Shown piece after piece: positions 34,232 to 43,326 of a stretch of 64,000 nt of DNA. The notes below the pieces were generated by a model that worked only from the letters and a program-made list of their open reading frames with translations, was not told the origin of the DNA and did not search any database. Every line of letters begins with the position of its first letter. Positions within the stretch are counted from its first letter, which is position 1. The DNA comes from Deltaproteobacteria bacterium HGW-Deltaproteobacteria-14 (GTDB lineage: Bacteria > Myxococcota_A > UBA9042 > PHBI01), in contig PHBI01000004.1 of the NCBI GenBank assembly GCA_002841945.1, forward strand, positions 62,001 through 126,000, given 5' to 3'. The position numbers and the translations under genes were made by a program.

Positions 34232-34660
34232 TCAGGCCGCCGCGCGGTCGCGCAGCAGGAGGCGCACCTCGCGGGCGAGCTGCTCGACCCGGTAGGGCCG
34301 CTCGAGCCAGCGGTCGGCCTTGATCCAGCGGCGCTCCTCGGCGGTGTAGGTGTCGAAGTCGAGCCCCGACTCGAAGGTCACGCGCGAGGTGATCAGCACC
34401 GGCAGGGTCGGGCGGCGCTTCTTGATGAAGTAGCTGAGCGTGAAGCCGCCGTCGGGCTGCTCGAGCACCAGCTCCACCACCGCCAGCTCGATCTCGCGGG
34501 CGTCCAGCGCCGCGAGCGCCCCCGCCGTCGACGCGGCCGTCACCACCTCCAGGCCCAGCTGACGCAGCTCGGCCGCCCGCGCCTCGAGGGCGTCCTCGTC
34601 GGTGTCCACCACGAGCGCCAGGCGCCCGCGGATCTCAGTGTCGTCCAGGTTCACCATCAT
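34232..34660 (-). CDS. Degenerate receiver-domain protein in the hydrogenase operon
   Basis: A 142-residue single receiver-like domain without an output domain. The fold is recognisable: LALVVDTDED at the first strand, LAVVELVLEQPDGG at the third, VLITSR at the fourth and ADRWLERPYR at the fifth. The phospho-acceptor aspartate is replaced by Glu63 and the conserved lysine by Arg121, so ordinary phosphorylation is not expected; Glu can mimic the phosphorylated state. It lies between hydA and hydE in the same operon (36 and 13 base gaps). A protein-interaction or regulatory role for the hydrogenase is an inference. Confidence 0.8.
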   Translation of the reverse strand: MMVNLDDTEIRGRLALVVDTDEDALEARAAELRQLGLEVVTAASTAGALAALDAREIELAVVELVLEQPDGGFTLSYFIKKRRPTLPVLITSRVTFESGLDFDTYTAEERRWIKADRWLERPYRVEQLAREVRLLLRDRAAA

Positions 34661-34696
34661 CGAGCTCCTTGATGCGATCTCGGGGATCGCCCCGCG

Positions 34697-36445
34697 TCAA
34701 CGGGGCGCGTAGGCGGTGTGCAGCAGGCGGTGGCTCATGGCGCCCAGCGGCGCGCCCAGGACCTCGTCGTAGAGCGCGCGGACCTGGGGGTTGTCGTGGG
34801 AGCGCCGCAGCTCGGCCCCGGCGTCGATGGCGTAGAGCGCCCGCATCCGCGCGCGGACGGCGTCGAGGTCCGCCCCGAGGGGCTGCCCGCCGCCGGCGAT
34901 GCACCCGCCCGGGCAGGTCATGACCTCGATGAAGGTCAGGTCCGGCCGGCGACCGGCGCGCACCGCCTCGAGCAGCGGCCGGGCGTTCTTGAGGCCGTTG
35001 ACGACCGCGACGCCGAGCGACAGCTCGCCGATCTTGACGTGCAGCTCCTTGACCTCGTCGAGGCCGCGCAGCTCGGTGATCTCGGCCGCCGGCAGCTCCG
35101 AGCCGGTGATGAACGCGTAGGCCGTCCGCAGCGCCGCCTCGGCCACGCCGCCGGTGACGCCGAAGAGCTTGCCCGCGCCGCTGCGCTCACCGAAGGGCGA
35201 GTCGGCCGGCTCCGGCGCGATGCGCGTGACGTCGAGCCCGCGCAGCTTGATGAGGCGCAGCAGCTCACGGGTCGTCAGCACCGCGTCCACGTCGGGCACG
35301 CCGTCGGGCGCCATCTCCGGCCGCGCCGCCTCGGCCTTCTTCGCCGTACACGGCATGATCGCCACGCTGAAGACCTCGTCGGGCAGGCGCCCGTGGCGCT
35401 CGGCCCAGACGCGCTTGATGACCGCGCCCAGCATCTGCTGCGGCGACTTGCAGCTCGACAGGTTCGGGATGAAGTCCGGCGCCTCCTGCTCGACCCACGC
35501 GACCCAGCCCGGCGAGCAGCTCGTCATCATCGGCAGCGCCCCGCCGCTGGTGATCCGCTGCACGAGCTCGCTCGCCTCCTCCATGATGGTGAGGTCGGCG
35601 GCGAAGGACGTGTCGAAGACGTAGGTGAAGCCGAGCCGACGCAGGACCGCGTTGAGCACGCCGGCGGCGTCGACCTCGGGCGCCAGCCCCAGGGTCTCGG
35701 CCAGGGTCACCGAGATGCTCGGCGCGTGCTGCACCACGGCGACGCGCCGCGGGTCGCCGAGGGCGTCGGTCACGGGCTTGAGGTGGCTCACCTCGCGCAG
35801 CGCGCCGGTCGGGCAGACGTTGATGCACTGCCCGCAGCTGATGCACGTCGAGAGGTTCAGCCCCTGCTGGAAGGCGGTCCCGACCTCGGTGTGGCAGCCG
35901 CGCCCGATGAAGTCGATGGCGCCGACGCCCTGCACCTCTTCGCACACGCGCACGCAGCGCCCGCACAGGATGCACTTGGCGGGGTCGCGCAGCAGCGCCG
36001 GGCTCGAGGCGTCGACGTGGCGCTCGCTCCCGCCGCCGCGGTAGCGCCGCTCGCGGACGCCCAGCTCCGCGGCCAGGGTCGCGAGATCGCAGTTGCCGGC
36101 GCGGACGCAGTAGAGGCAGTCGTCGGGGTGGTCGGCGAGGAGCAGCTCGACGATCGTCTTGCGAGCGCGCTGGGCGCGCTGCGAGTGGGTGAGCACCACC
36201 ATCCCGTCGGCGACCGGGAAGGCGCAGGACGGCACGAGGTTGCGCTGCCCCTCGACCTCGACGACGCACAGGCGGCAGGCGCCCGTGGGGGTCAGGTGCG
36301 CGAGGTGGCACAGGGTCGGGACGTGGATGCCCTCGCGGCGCAGGGCGTCGAGCAGCGGCTCGCCGGCGCGGGCCGTGACGGGGCGGCCGTCGACGCTGAT
36401 GTGGGCGGCGAGCGCGTGGGGCGCGGGGGCGGTGTGGGCGACCAT
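34697..36445 (-). CDS. hydA: [FeFe]-hydrogenase catalytic subunit HydA (HndD-type)
   Basis: A 582-residue group A [FeFe]-hydrogenase, reversible H2 oxidation/proton reduction. The N-terminus has a [2Fe-2S] domain (Cys46, Cys57, Cys60, Cys74), a His-ligated cluster (HPDDCLYCVRAGNC, 106-119), and two [4Fe-4S] sites (CILCGRCVRVC 158-168, CISCGQCINVCP 201-212). The H-cluster motifs are TSCSPGW (308-314), MPCTAKKAE (364-372) and MTCPGGCIAGGGQP (509-522). The residue after Cys310 is Ser where many monomeric enzymes have the proton-transfer Cys. I chose the ATG at 36445 because AAGGAGG stands five bases before it; an ATG at 36460 overlaps the hydB stop. It works with HydB and HydC as a trimer. Confidence 0.96.
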   Translation of the reverse strand: MVAHTAPAPHALAAHISVDGRPVTARAGEPLLDALRREGIHVPTLCHLAHLTPTGACRLCVVEVEGQRNLVPSCAFPVADGMVVLTHSQRAQRARKTIVELLLADHPDDCLYCVRAGNCDLATLAAELGVRERRYRGGGSERHVDASSPALLRDPAKCILCGRCVRVCEEVQGVGAIDFIGRGCHTEVGTAFQQGLNLSTCISCGQCINVCPTGALREVSHLKPVTDALGDPRRVAVVQHAPSISVTLAETLGLAPEVDAAGVLNAVLRRLGFTYVFDTSFAADLTIMEEASELVQRITSGGALPMMTSCSPGWVAWVEQEAPDFIPNLSSCKSPQQMLGAVIKRVWAERHGRLPDEVFSVAIMPCTAKKAEAARPEMAPDGVPDVDAVLTTRELLRLIKLRGLDVTRIAPEPADSPFGERSGAGKLFGVTGGVAEAALRTAYAFITGSELPAAEITELRGLDEVKELHVKIGELSLGVAVVNGLKNARPLLEAVRAGRRPDLTFIEVMTCPGGCIAGGGQPLGADLDAVRARMRALYAIDAGAELRRSHDNPQVRALYDEVLGAPLGAMSHRLLHTAYAPR

Positions 36446-36456
36446 CGGGGCCTCCT

Positions 36457-38433
36457 TCATGCCGCCTGCACGGCGTCGAGCCGGCAGGCGGTCAGGCAGT
36501 TGCCGCAGCCGATGCACATGTCGACGCGGATGGTGTAGGGCTTCTTGCGCTCGCCGATGATGGCGCCGGTCGGGCACTCCTTGGCGCACAGGCCGCAGCC
36601 TCGGCAGCGCTCGGGGTCGATCGTGTAGGTCAGCAGCTCTTTGCACACGTGGGCCGGGCAGCGGCGCTCGAAGACGTGGACCTCGTACTCGTCGCGAAAC
36701 CACCGGAGCGCGCTGAGCACCGGGTTCGGCGCCGACTGGCCGAGGCCGCACAGGCTCGTCTCCTTGATGACCTCGGCGAGCCGCTCGAGGTACATCACGC
36801 GGCGGAAGCGCTTGAGCGCGTCGCTCCCGGTCTCGTCGCGGCGCGACTGGGTGATGCGGTCGAGGATCTCGAGCATCCGCCGCGTCCCCTCGCGGCACGG
36901 GATGCACTTGCCGCAGCTCTCGCGCTGGATGAAGTCCATGAAGAAGCGCGCGACGTCGACCATGCAGGTGTCCTCGTCCATGACGACGAGGCCGCCGGAG
37001 CCCATCATGGCGCCGACCTCCTGCAGCGACGCGTAGTCGACCGCGATGTCGAGGTGCTGCGCCGGGATGCAGCCGCCCGAGGGGCCGCCCATCTGCGCCG
37101 CCTTGAAGCCCTTGCCGTGGGGGACGCCGCCGCCGACGGTGAAGACGATGTCGCGCACGCTGGTGCCCATCGCGACCTCGACGAGGCCGGTGCGCACGAC
37201 GTCGCCGCTGAGCGCGAAGACCTTGGTGCCGGCGCTCCCCTCGGTGCCGACCGCGGCGAAGGCCTCCGGCCCGCGGCCGACCAGGGTCGGGAGGTTGGCG
37301 AGGGTCTCGACGTTGTTGATGACCGTGGGCTTGTCGAAGAGCCCCGAGGTCACCGGGAACGGCGGGCGCGGGCGCGGCATCCCGCGGCGCCCCATGATGC
37401 TGTGGATGAGCGCGGTCTCCTCGCCGCACACGAAGGCGCCGGCGCCCTGCTTGATGGCGATGTGGAGGGAGACGCCGCTGCCGAGGACGTCGTCGCCGAG
37501 GATCCCGGCGGCCTCGGCCTGGGCGAGGGCCTTCTTGAGCCGCGTGATGGCGAGCGGGTACTCGGCGCGGATGTAGACGTAGGCCTTCGTGGCGCCGATG
37601 GCGTAGGCCGCGATGATCATGCCCTCGACGAGGCGGTGCGGGTCGCCCTCGATGACCGCGCGGTCCATGAAGGCGCCGGGGTCGCCCTCGTCGGCGTTGC
37701 AGATGAGGTACTTCTGGGTCCCCTCGGCGGCGCGGGCGAGCTCCCACTTGCGGCCGGTCGGGAAGCCTCCGCCCCCGCGGCCGCGCAGGCCCGCGCGCAG
37801 GACCATGTCGCAGACGCCCTCGGGGGTGTGCTCGCGCAGCGCCTTGGCGAGGGCGCGGTAGCCGCCGCGGGCGAGGTACTCGTCGAGGCGCTCGGGGTCG
37901 CTGAGCCCGCAGCTCTCGAGCACCCAGCGGGTCTGCGCGGCGAAGAAGGGGTGGTCGGCGAGGCGCGGGACGCCGTCCCACGGGATGAGGCCCGGCTGGG
38001 TGTGCTGCCCGAGCAGGCGGGCGTCGGTCGGGACGGTGCCCCAGAGCACGGCGTCGACGAGCTCCGCCACGTCGCCCGGGCGAACCGGGCCGAAGCTCAG
38101 CCGGGTGCGCCCGGGGAGCTGGATGTCGACGAGGGGCTCGGCGGAGCAGAGGCCGACGCAGCCGACCTCGACGACGTCGGCTTCGAGGTGGTGGGTGTAG
38201 AGGAAGGCGTAGATGGCGTCGCGGGTGTCGCGGGCGCCCGCGCCGAGGCCGCAGGTCCCAGCGCCGATGAGGAAGGTCGGGCGGGTGACGTTCTCGCGGC
38301 GCAGCCGGCGGAGGGCGGGGCGGTCGTGGGTGCTCGGGTCGGCGAGGACCTCGGTGACGAAGCTGGCGAGGGTGTGGTCCGGCGCGGCTGCGGGACGGCG
38401 CTGACCGGCGGCGGCGGGCTCAGTCGTCATCAC
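36457..38433 (-). CDS. hydB: NADH-binding, FMN-containing hydrogenase subunit HydB (NuoF-like)
   Basis: A 658-residue NuoF-type subunit of a multimeric hydrogenase, expected to hold the FMN and bind NAD(H). The N-terminus is a thioredoxin-like [2Fe-2S] domain (GTCGLGAG, then VGCVGLCS). The core has GRGGGGFPTGRKW and NADEGDPGAFMDR for FMN/NADH, FVCGEETALIHS, an SLBB domain, and the cluster motif SCGKCIPCREGTRR. The C-terminus adds two ferredoxin sites (CRGCGLCAKECPTG and CIGCGNCLTAC), the arrangement of bifurcating HydB/HndC rather than of respiratory NuoF. It overlaps hydC by 14 bases and ends just before hydA. Confidence 0.95.
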   Translation of the reverse strand: MMTTEPAAAGQRRPAAAPDHTLASFVTEVLADPSTHDRPALRRLRRENVTRPTFLIGAGTCGLGAGARDTRDAIYAFLYTHHLEADVVEVGCVGLCSAEPLVDIQLPGRTRLSFGPVRPGDVAELVDAVLWGTVPTDARLLGQHTQPGLIPWDGVPRLADHPFFAAQTRWVLESCGLSDPERLDEYLARGGYRALAKALREHTPEGVCDMVLRAGLRGRGGGGFPTGRKWELARAAEGTQKYLICNADEGDPGAFMDRAVIEGDPHRLVEGMIIAAYAIGATKAYVYIRAEYPLAITRLKKALAQAEAAGILGDDVLGSGVSLHIAIKQGAGAFVCGEETALIHSIMGRRGMPRPRPPFPVTSGLFDKPTVINNVETLANLPTLVGRGPEAFAAVGTEGSAGTKVFALSGDVVRTGLVEVAMGTSVRDIVFTVGGGVPHGKGFKAAQMGGPSGGCIPAQHLDIAVDYASLQEVGAMMGSGGLVVMDEDTCMVDVARFFMDFIQRESCGKCIPCREGTRRMLEILDRITQSRRDETGSDALKRFRRVMYLERLAEVIKETSLCGLGQSAPNPVLSALRWFRDEYEVHVFERRCPAHVCKELLTYTIDPERCRGCGLCAKECPTGAIIGERKKPYTIRVDMCIGCGNCLTACRLDAVQAA

Positions 38434-38914
38434 GGTGGGCCTCCTGCTTGGCGGCGACGCGGGCGAGCCGCTTGGCGCCGTCGGGGGTGACGAGGGCGTG
38501 GACGGTGTCGTTGATGGTCACCACCGGGGCGAGCCCGCACGCGCCCATGCAGGCGACGACCTCGACGCTGTAGACGCCGTCCTTGCCGGTGTGTCCGGCG
38601 CTGACGCCGAGGGAGCGCTCGAGGGTGTCGAGCACGTGGGCCGAGCCCTTGACGTGGCAGGCGGTGCCGCGGCAGACCTGGCAGTGGACCTTGCCGCGGG
38701 GCTCGAAGCGGAACTGGTTGTAGAAGGTGGCGACGCCATAGACCTTGCTGACGGGCAGCCCGAGGGCGCTCGCGACGGTGATCATGGCGTCGTGGGAGAG
38801 GTAGCCGCAGTGGTCCTGGACCTCCTGGAGGAGCGGGATGAGGTGCTCACGGCGGCGGTCGGGATAGCGGGCGACGATGGGGTCGAGCTCGCTGGGGTCG
38901 TGGGTGGCGACCAT
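38420..38914 (-). CDS. hydC: NuoE-like [2Fe-2S] hydrogenase subunit HydC
   Basis: A 164-residue thioredoxin-fold [2Fe-2S] protein, the third subunit of HydABC-type hydrogenases. It has the N-terminal helical part with HLIPLLQEVQDHCGYL and VYGVATFYNQF, then four cluster cysteines in CQVCRGTACHVKG and CMGACGLAP. I prefer the ATG at 38914, preceded by AAGGAG nine bases upstream; a GTG at 38965 would lie inside the operator dyads. It is the first gene of the operon, so its promoter controls the structural and maturation genes together. Confidence 0.94.
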   Translation of the reverse strand: MVATHDPSELDPIVARYPDRRREHLIPLLQEVQDHCGYLSHDAMITVASALGLPVSKVYGVATFYNQFRFEPRGKVHCQVCRGTACHVKGSAHVLDTLERSLGVSAGHTGKDGVYSVEVVACMGACGLAPVVTINDTVHALVTPDGAKRLARVAAKQEAHRDDD

Positions 38915-38950
38915 CTCGGGGCGCTCCTTGGAGTGGGCGGTCAGCCCGTT

Positions 38951-38985
38951 CGTGAATCCGTTCACGCTGTGAATTAGTTCACAGC
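38951..38985 (-). promoter_or_regulatory. Two adjacent Rex-like operator dyads
   Basis: Two perfect inverted repeats share the form GTGAA-N4-TTCAC: cgtgaa-tccg-ttcacg (38951-38966) and gctgtgaa-ttag-ttcacagc (38966-38985), with centres 17 bases apart. The second contains TGTGAA-N4-TTCACA, the published operator form of the redox repressor Rex, which senses NADH/NAD+. They lie immediately downstream of the predicted transcription start of the hyd operon, a repressor position. The second also matches the Crp-type TGTGA-N6-TCACA, so a Crp/Fnr-family protein is the main alternative. Confidence 0.72.
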
Positions 38986-38994
38986 CTCAAGCCG

Positions 38995-39024
38995 ATAATG
39001 TGGCTATCACCGCGATAGCGTCAA
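38995..39024 (-). promoter_or_regulatory. Candidate sigma-70-type promoter of the hyd operon
   Basis: On the minus strand TTGACG (39024-39019) and CATTAT (39000-38995) are 18 bases apart, giving a start near 38988 and a leader of about 75 bases before hydC. The dyad GCTATC-N5-GATAGC (39003-39019) lies between the two hexamers. From here to 39311 I see no gene. Confidence 0.6.
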
Positions 39025-39311
39025 CGCCATTCGGCGCGCCCGTAGCGATGTCAGGGGCTTGCGACGCCACCCCGCTTTCGCGACCGCGAGCTGTCTGATC
39101 CGCACACGGCGATCACAGCGTCTGGGTGGGGATCATCGGCGGTTCGGGGGACGCGGCGGGGCGCGTGGGGTTCAGGCCGAACGAGGCGGGCACGAGCAGG
39201 CTCGGACGGCGGCCCCCGACATCGACGACCGGGAGCGCTTCGGGAATAGGCTCGACCGGCTCGCGTGTGTAAGGCTGCGAGGCGGTGGGCGAGAGCCCGG
39301 GGGAGGCGACG

Positions 39312-40376
39312 ATGCGCGCGATGCTCTTGATGTTGGTGGTCGCTGGCAGCGTGGTCGGGGCGGGGGAGGCGCGGCCGTGTACGACGTTCCGGCTGCAGCG
39401 CGGCGGGGAGGTGGTCGTCGGCAAGAGCTACGACTGGGACGACGGCGGCGGGCTCGTCTTCGTGAACCCGCGGGGCGTCGAGAAGCGGGCGCTGTCGGTC
39501 GACCCGCGGGAGACCCCGGCGGCGTGGACCTCGCGCTACGCGAGCGTGACGTTCAACCAGTACGGGCGCGAGCTCCCGAACGGCGGCATGAACGAGGCGG
39601 GGCTGGTGGTGGAGGTGATGTGGCTCAACGAGAGCCGCCCGGAGGCGCGTGACGCGCGCCCGACGGTGAACGAGCTGCAGTGGATCCAGCTCCAGCTCGA
39701 CCGCTACGCGAGCACCGCCGAGGTCGTCGCCCACGCGCGCGAGGTGCGGGTGGCGCCGGTCTATGCCGCGGTGCATTGGCTGGTCTGCGACAAAGGCGGG
39801 GCCTGCGCGGCGTTCGAGACGCTGGGCGGGGTGCTGGTCGTGACGAGCGGCGAGGCGCTCGCGGCGCCGGTGCTGACGAACGACACCTACGCGCGGTCGC
39901 TCGCGGCGCTGCGCGCCCGTCAGGCCTTCGGAGATGTCCCAGCGCCCACGGGCTCCGACTCGCTGTCGCGCTTCGTGCGCGCCGCCGCCCGGCTGAAGGC
40001 GCCCGGAGCGGACCTCGTGAGAGGGGCGCTGGCGACCCTCGACAGCGTGCGCGTCGCGGGGGCGACGCAGTGGAACATCGTGTACGAGCCGGGCCGCGGG
40101 CGGGTCCACTTCCGGACCGCCGCCGCCGCGGCGGTGAAGTCGCTCGACCTCGCGGACCTCGTCACCGCCTGCGGCGAGCCCGTGCCGTCCCTCGACATCG
40201 ACAGCGCCGCGGCGGGCGACGCCGAGGCCCGCTTCACGCCGACGACGCTCGCCGTGAACCAGCGGCGCGTCACCGAGAGCTTCGCGCGCCTCCACCGTCC
40301 GGGGCTCGACCGCCTCGCGGAGCTCGTCGCGCGCTACCCGGACGGCAACCGCTGCGCCGCGCCGCCCACCCCCTGA
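39312..40376 (+). CDS. Secreted choloylglycine-hydrolase-family amidase (Ntn hydrolase)
   Basis: A 354-residue linear amide C-N hydrolase of the choloylglycine hydrolase/penicillin V acylase family. The signal peptide ends GAGEARP, after which the catalytic N-terminal nucleophile Cys is expected in CTTFRLQ. Then come GKSYDWDDGGG, with the family Asp and Arg region, and the downstream TFNQYGRELPNGGMNEAG and NDTYARSL motifs. The substrates of such exported members range from bile-salt-like amides to acyl-homoserine lactones; this cannot be decided here. The ATG at 39312 follows a GGGAGG site. The last codons lie inside one copy of a 53-bp direct repeat. Confidence 0.87.
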   Translation: MRAMLLMLVVAGSVVGAGEARPCTTFRLQRGGEVVVGKSYDWDDGGGLVFVNPRGVEKRALSVDPRETPAAWTSRYASVTFNQYGRELPNGGMNEAGLVVEVMWLNESRPEARDARPTVNELQWIQLQLDRYASTAEVVAHAREVRVAPVYAAVHWLVCDKGGACAAFETLGGVLVVTSGEALAAPVLTNDTYARSLAALRARQAFGDVPAPTGSDSLSRFVRAAARLKAPGADLVRGALATLDSVRVAGATQWNIVYEPGRGRVHFRTAAAAAVKSLDLADLVTACGEPVPSLDIDSAAAGDAEARFTPTTLAVNQRRVTESFARLHRPGLDRLAELVARYPDGNRCAAPPTP

Positions 40377-40411
40377 GCGGCGTCACGGGCAGGGCTGGCA
40401 GGACGCCGTCT
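40359..40411. repeat. 53-bp direct repeat, left copy
   Basis: Identical at 52 of 53 positions to 43327-43379 and in the same orientation; the single difference is an A/G near the right end. It covers the last codons and stop of the hydrolase gene plus a copy of the last codons of the lipoprotein gene at 43351. The two copies bracket the clostripain-family gene. Confidence 0.95.
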
Positions 40412-40552
40412 GTCGGACCGCGCCCCGACCGCGTTTGTCACGACTTCGCACGACAGCCAACGTCATTGGTCGCAGACAACCCCAATCGACACACGCATCG
40501 GTTGCGATTTGATGCGCCAACATTTCCTTTGGAAACACGGCAGTTATGTCAT

Positions 40553-40570
40553 CGCCGTGACATCACGGCG
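40553..40570. promoter_or_regulatory. 18-bp perfect palindrome upstream of the protease gene
   Basis: CGCCGTGA-CA-TCACGGCG is a perfect palindrome in the AT-richer 335-base region between the hydrolase and the protease gene. A dimeric regulator site or a short hairpin are both possible. The rest of the gap contains the 53-bp repeat and otherwise nothing recognised. Confidence 0.45.
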
Positions 40571-40711
40571 TGCGGTATTCGCAAACAATGTTCGCTGCGA
40601 TTGACGACGCTGGCAGGAGCGTGGGACAGAGGAAGGTGCTCGTCCTCAAGTGACCACGGCGCCTGCGCACGACGAATGCGACCGGTGCGACTTCGACCCA
40701 TGGAGTGAACC

Positions 40712-43272
40712 ATGAACACCCCGTTTGCGCCCCGTCGCAGCTCATCCTTGCTGGTATTCGCGACGCTGCTCGCCGGCGGACTGTCGCAAGGAGCCTGCGG
40801 AGACGGCGGGGAAACGGCGCCGGTGACCAACTGTGCCCCCGCGTGCGGGCAGGACCAAGTCTGCGACAGCGGCCAGTGTGTCCCGAAGGACCCCGTCGTG
40901 ACCGGCTGTGACCCCGCGTGCGGGCAGGACCAGGTCTCGGCGCCCAGGAGACCTGCGTCGAGCACCAGTGCGTCCCCGCCGCGCCGGTCACCGACGTGTG
41001 TGTCCCGGCATGCGGGGCCGGGCTTCAGTGTGTCGGCGGTGCGTGCGTCGTGCCGGGCGGCACGAACACCTGCGCGCCGGCCTGCGAGGCTGGCTACACC
41101 TGCGACAACAGCGTGTGCGTGCACGCCGGAGGCAACTCCGGCCACGAGACCGCGGCGGGTGCGAGCTGGGCGATCCTGGTCTACCTCGTTGGGGACAACA
41201 ACCTCGAGGCGGCGGCGGTCGCAGATCTCGGCGAGATGCTCGACATCGGCGGCGGCGCCTCCTTCAAGTTCGTCGTGCAAGTGGACCGGGCGATCGGCGA
41301 GTCCGCGGCCCGCGTCCCGGGCGTCGGCGACTGGACCAGCGCCAAACGCCTCGTGCTGCAGGGAGGGGCCTTCGAGGTGGTCGCGGACCTCGGCGAGGTC
41401 AACATGGCGGACCCGGCAGTCCTCGCGGACTTCATCGCGTGGGGCGTCCACACCTATCCAGCCGACCGTCGGATGATCGTCTTCTGGGACCACGGGGCGG
41501 GCTGGGTGGGCTTCGGCCAGGATGAGGGCCTCTCGAGTGGGCCGATGCTCACCCTCAGGCAGCTCAAGCAGGGGATCAGCCAGGGGCTCCAGGCGGCGGA
41601 TCTGGCGCGCTTCGACGTGATCGGCTTCGACGCCTGCCTGATGGCCAACTACGAGACGGCGAGCGTGCTCCGGCCCTTCGCCGAGTACTTCATCGCCTCC
41701 GAGGAGAGCGAGCCGGGGCACGGCTGGGACTATCGGGCGTTCGCAGCCGCGCGCGACAACCCGGCGATCGGAACGGTGTCGCTGCTCTCGGCCCTCGTCG
41801 ACGGCTACTTCGCGCAGGCGGCCGCCAGCAGTGAGAAGCCCCTCGACCTCACGCTCTCCGTGCTCGACCTCACGCGCCTCGGAGACCTGGCGACCACGGT
41901 AAACGCCCTCGGAGGAGCGCTGAGCGCGGCGCTCCCCGCGCAGGCGGCCGCTATCGGTAAGGCGCGCTCGACGACCACCCGCTTCGCCAAGGCGGCGCGG
42001 CCCGAGCAGGAGTTCCACCTCGTCGATCTCGGCGATCTCGCGAGCCAGGTCGTCGGCACCGCGCCAGGGCTCGCGGACGCCCAGGAGGTGGCGCTTCATG
42101 CGGCGCTCGACGAGGTCGTGCTCATCAACCGCACCGGCCCCATGTCCGACCGCGCGACCGGCCTCACGGTCTACTTCCCGCCCTCGAGTGACCTCTACGA
42201 CGCGACCTACGATTCGCTGACCGAAGTGGCGGCGTGGCGCAATTTCCTACGGCTCTTCTACCAGTCCGGCAGCCTGCTCACCAACCCCATCGACCTACCC
42301 GATGCGCCCGCCGCGACGGTCGTCCGCTGGCTCAACGGACTGGCCACCATCGACGTCAGTGTCCCGGCCGCGACCGCCCAGCAGCTCACCGCCGCCGACG
42401 CCTACTACGGTGTCGTCTCGGAGACCTCGGACGACGTCTACCTGCTCTACATGGAGCCGGCCTGGTGGTCATCGGCCTCGACGCTCCAGGGTGCGTGGGA
42501 CGGCAGCGCCCTGGTCGTCAGCCAGGGCGCCGTCGAAGCCTATGGGTACGCCGAGTTCTCGGCCGACGCCGGCGCTCAATTCATCAAGGTCAGCGTCCCC
42601 TTCGCCTATCAGACGACGGGCGCCTCGGAGTCGCGCTACGTCGAGCTGCGCGTGACCTTCAGCGCGACGACCGGCGACATCCATGGTTCCGCCTACTACG
42701 AATACAGCGACGCCGGCCTCGCCGAGCTCACCCCTGCCCCCGGGTCCCTCATCACGCCAATCATCCCGGTGCTCACCAGCACCGACATGGAGTGGTCCAC
42801 GACCGCGCCGAGCCCGTTCGACGCGACCCAGCCGGTGTCCATCGCTATCACGGACATCTTCGCCGAGCTCGGGCCCGGCTCCCTGATCTACCTCGACATC
42901 ACCGTGGACGACTACGCCGGCAACTCCGACTACGTGTCCGGCCTGCTCCCGTGGGTCGCTCAATGCGGTACGGTCGACGAGGTCGGCCAATGCCAGGGCG
43001 ACGAGCTGTTCTACTGCGAGAACGACGAGCTCCAATACATCGACTGCGGAGCAGAGGGTTGGAGCTGCGAGTTCGTCAACGACGAGGGCGGCTACTTCGG
43101 CTGCGTCGACAACGCCCCGCCCGACCCGTGCCAAGGGGTGACCGAGGTCGGGGTGTGCCAGGACAACGTCCTCTACTACTGCGACGCGGCCACCCTCTAC
43201 TACGTCACGTGCGCCGACTACGGAAAGACCTGCGCGTTCGACGCCGCAAACGGTTGGTACGACTGCCTCTGA
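40712..43272 (+). CDS. Clostripain-family (C11) protease lipoprotein, frameshifted
   Basis: About 850 residues if one frameshift is repaired. The N-terminus (MNTPFAPRRSSSLLVF to GACGD) is a lipoprotein signal, followed by Cys-rich modules CAPACGQDQVCDSGQC and CDPACGQDQV. At 40937-40938 one G appears to be missing: inserting it joins this frame to CGAQETCVEHQC in the next, which then runs open to 43272. The protease domain begins WAILVYLVGDNNLE, has the catalytic His in FWDHGAGWVGF and the Cys in GFDACLMANYE, both as in C11 peptidases cleaving after Arg or Lys. Two related Cys-rich repeats of about 50 residues close the protein. As given, the mature protease would lack its export signal unless the shift is a sequencing error. 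Confidence 0.82.
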
Positions 43273-43326
43273 GGCGCAGCCGCGGGGAATCGAGGGCAGA
43301 GCGACCGCGCCTGCCCGCCCGCTATT

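Noticed and set aside
39113..39310. Minus-strand frame with Pro-rich C-terminus near 39113-39310
   Set aside because: It overlaps the start of the hydrolase gene, has no ribosome site or recognised motif, and looks like chance.
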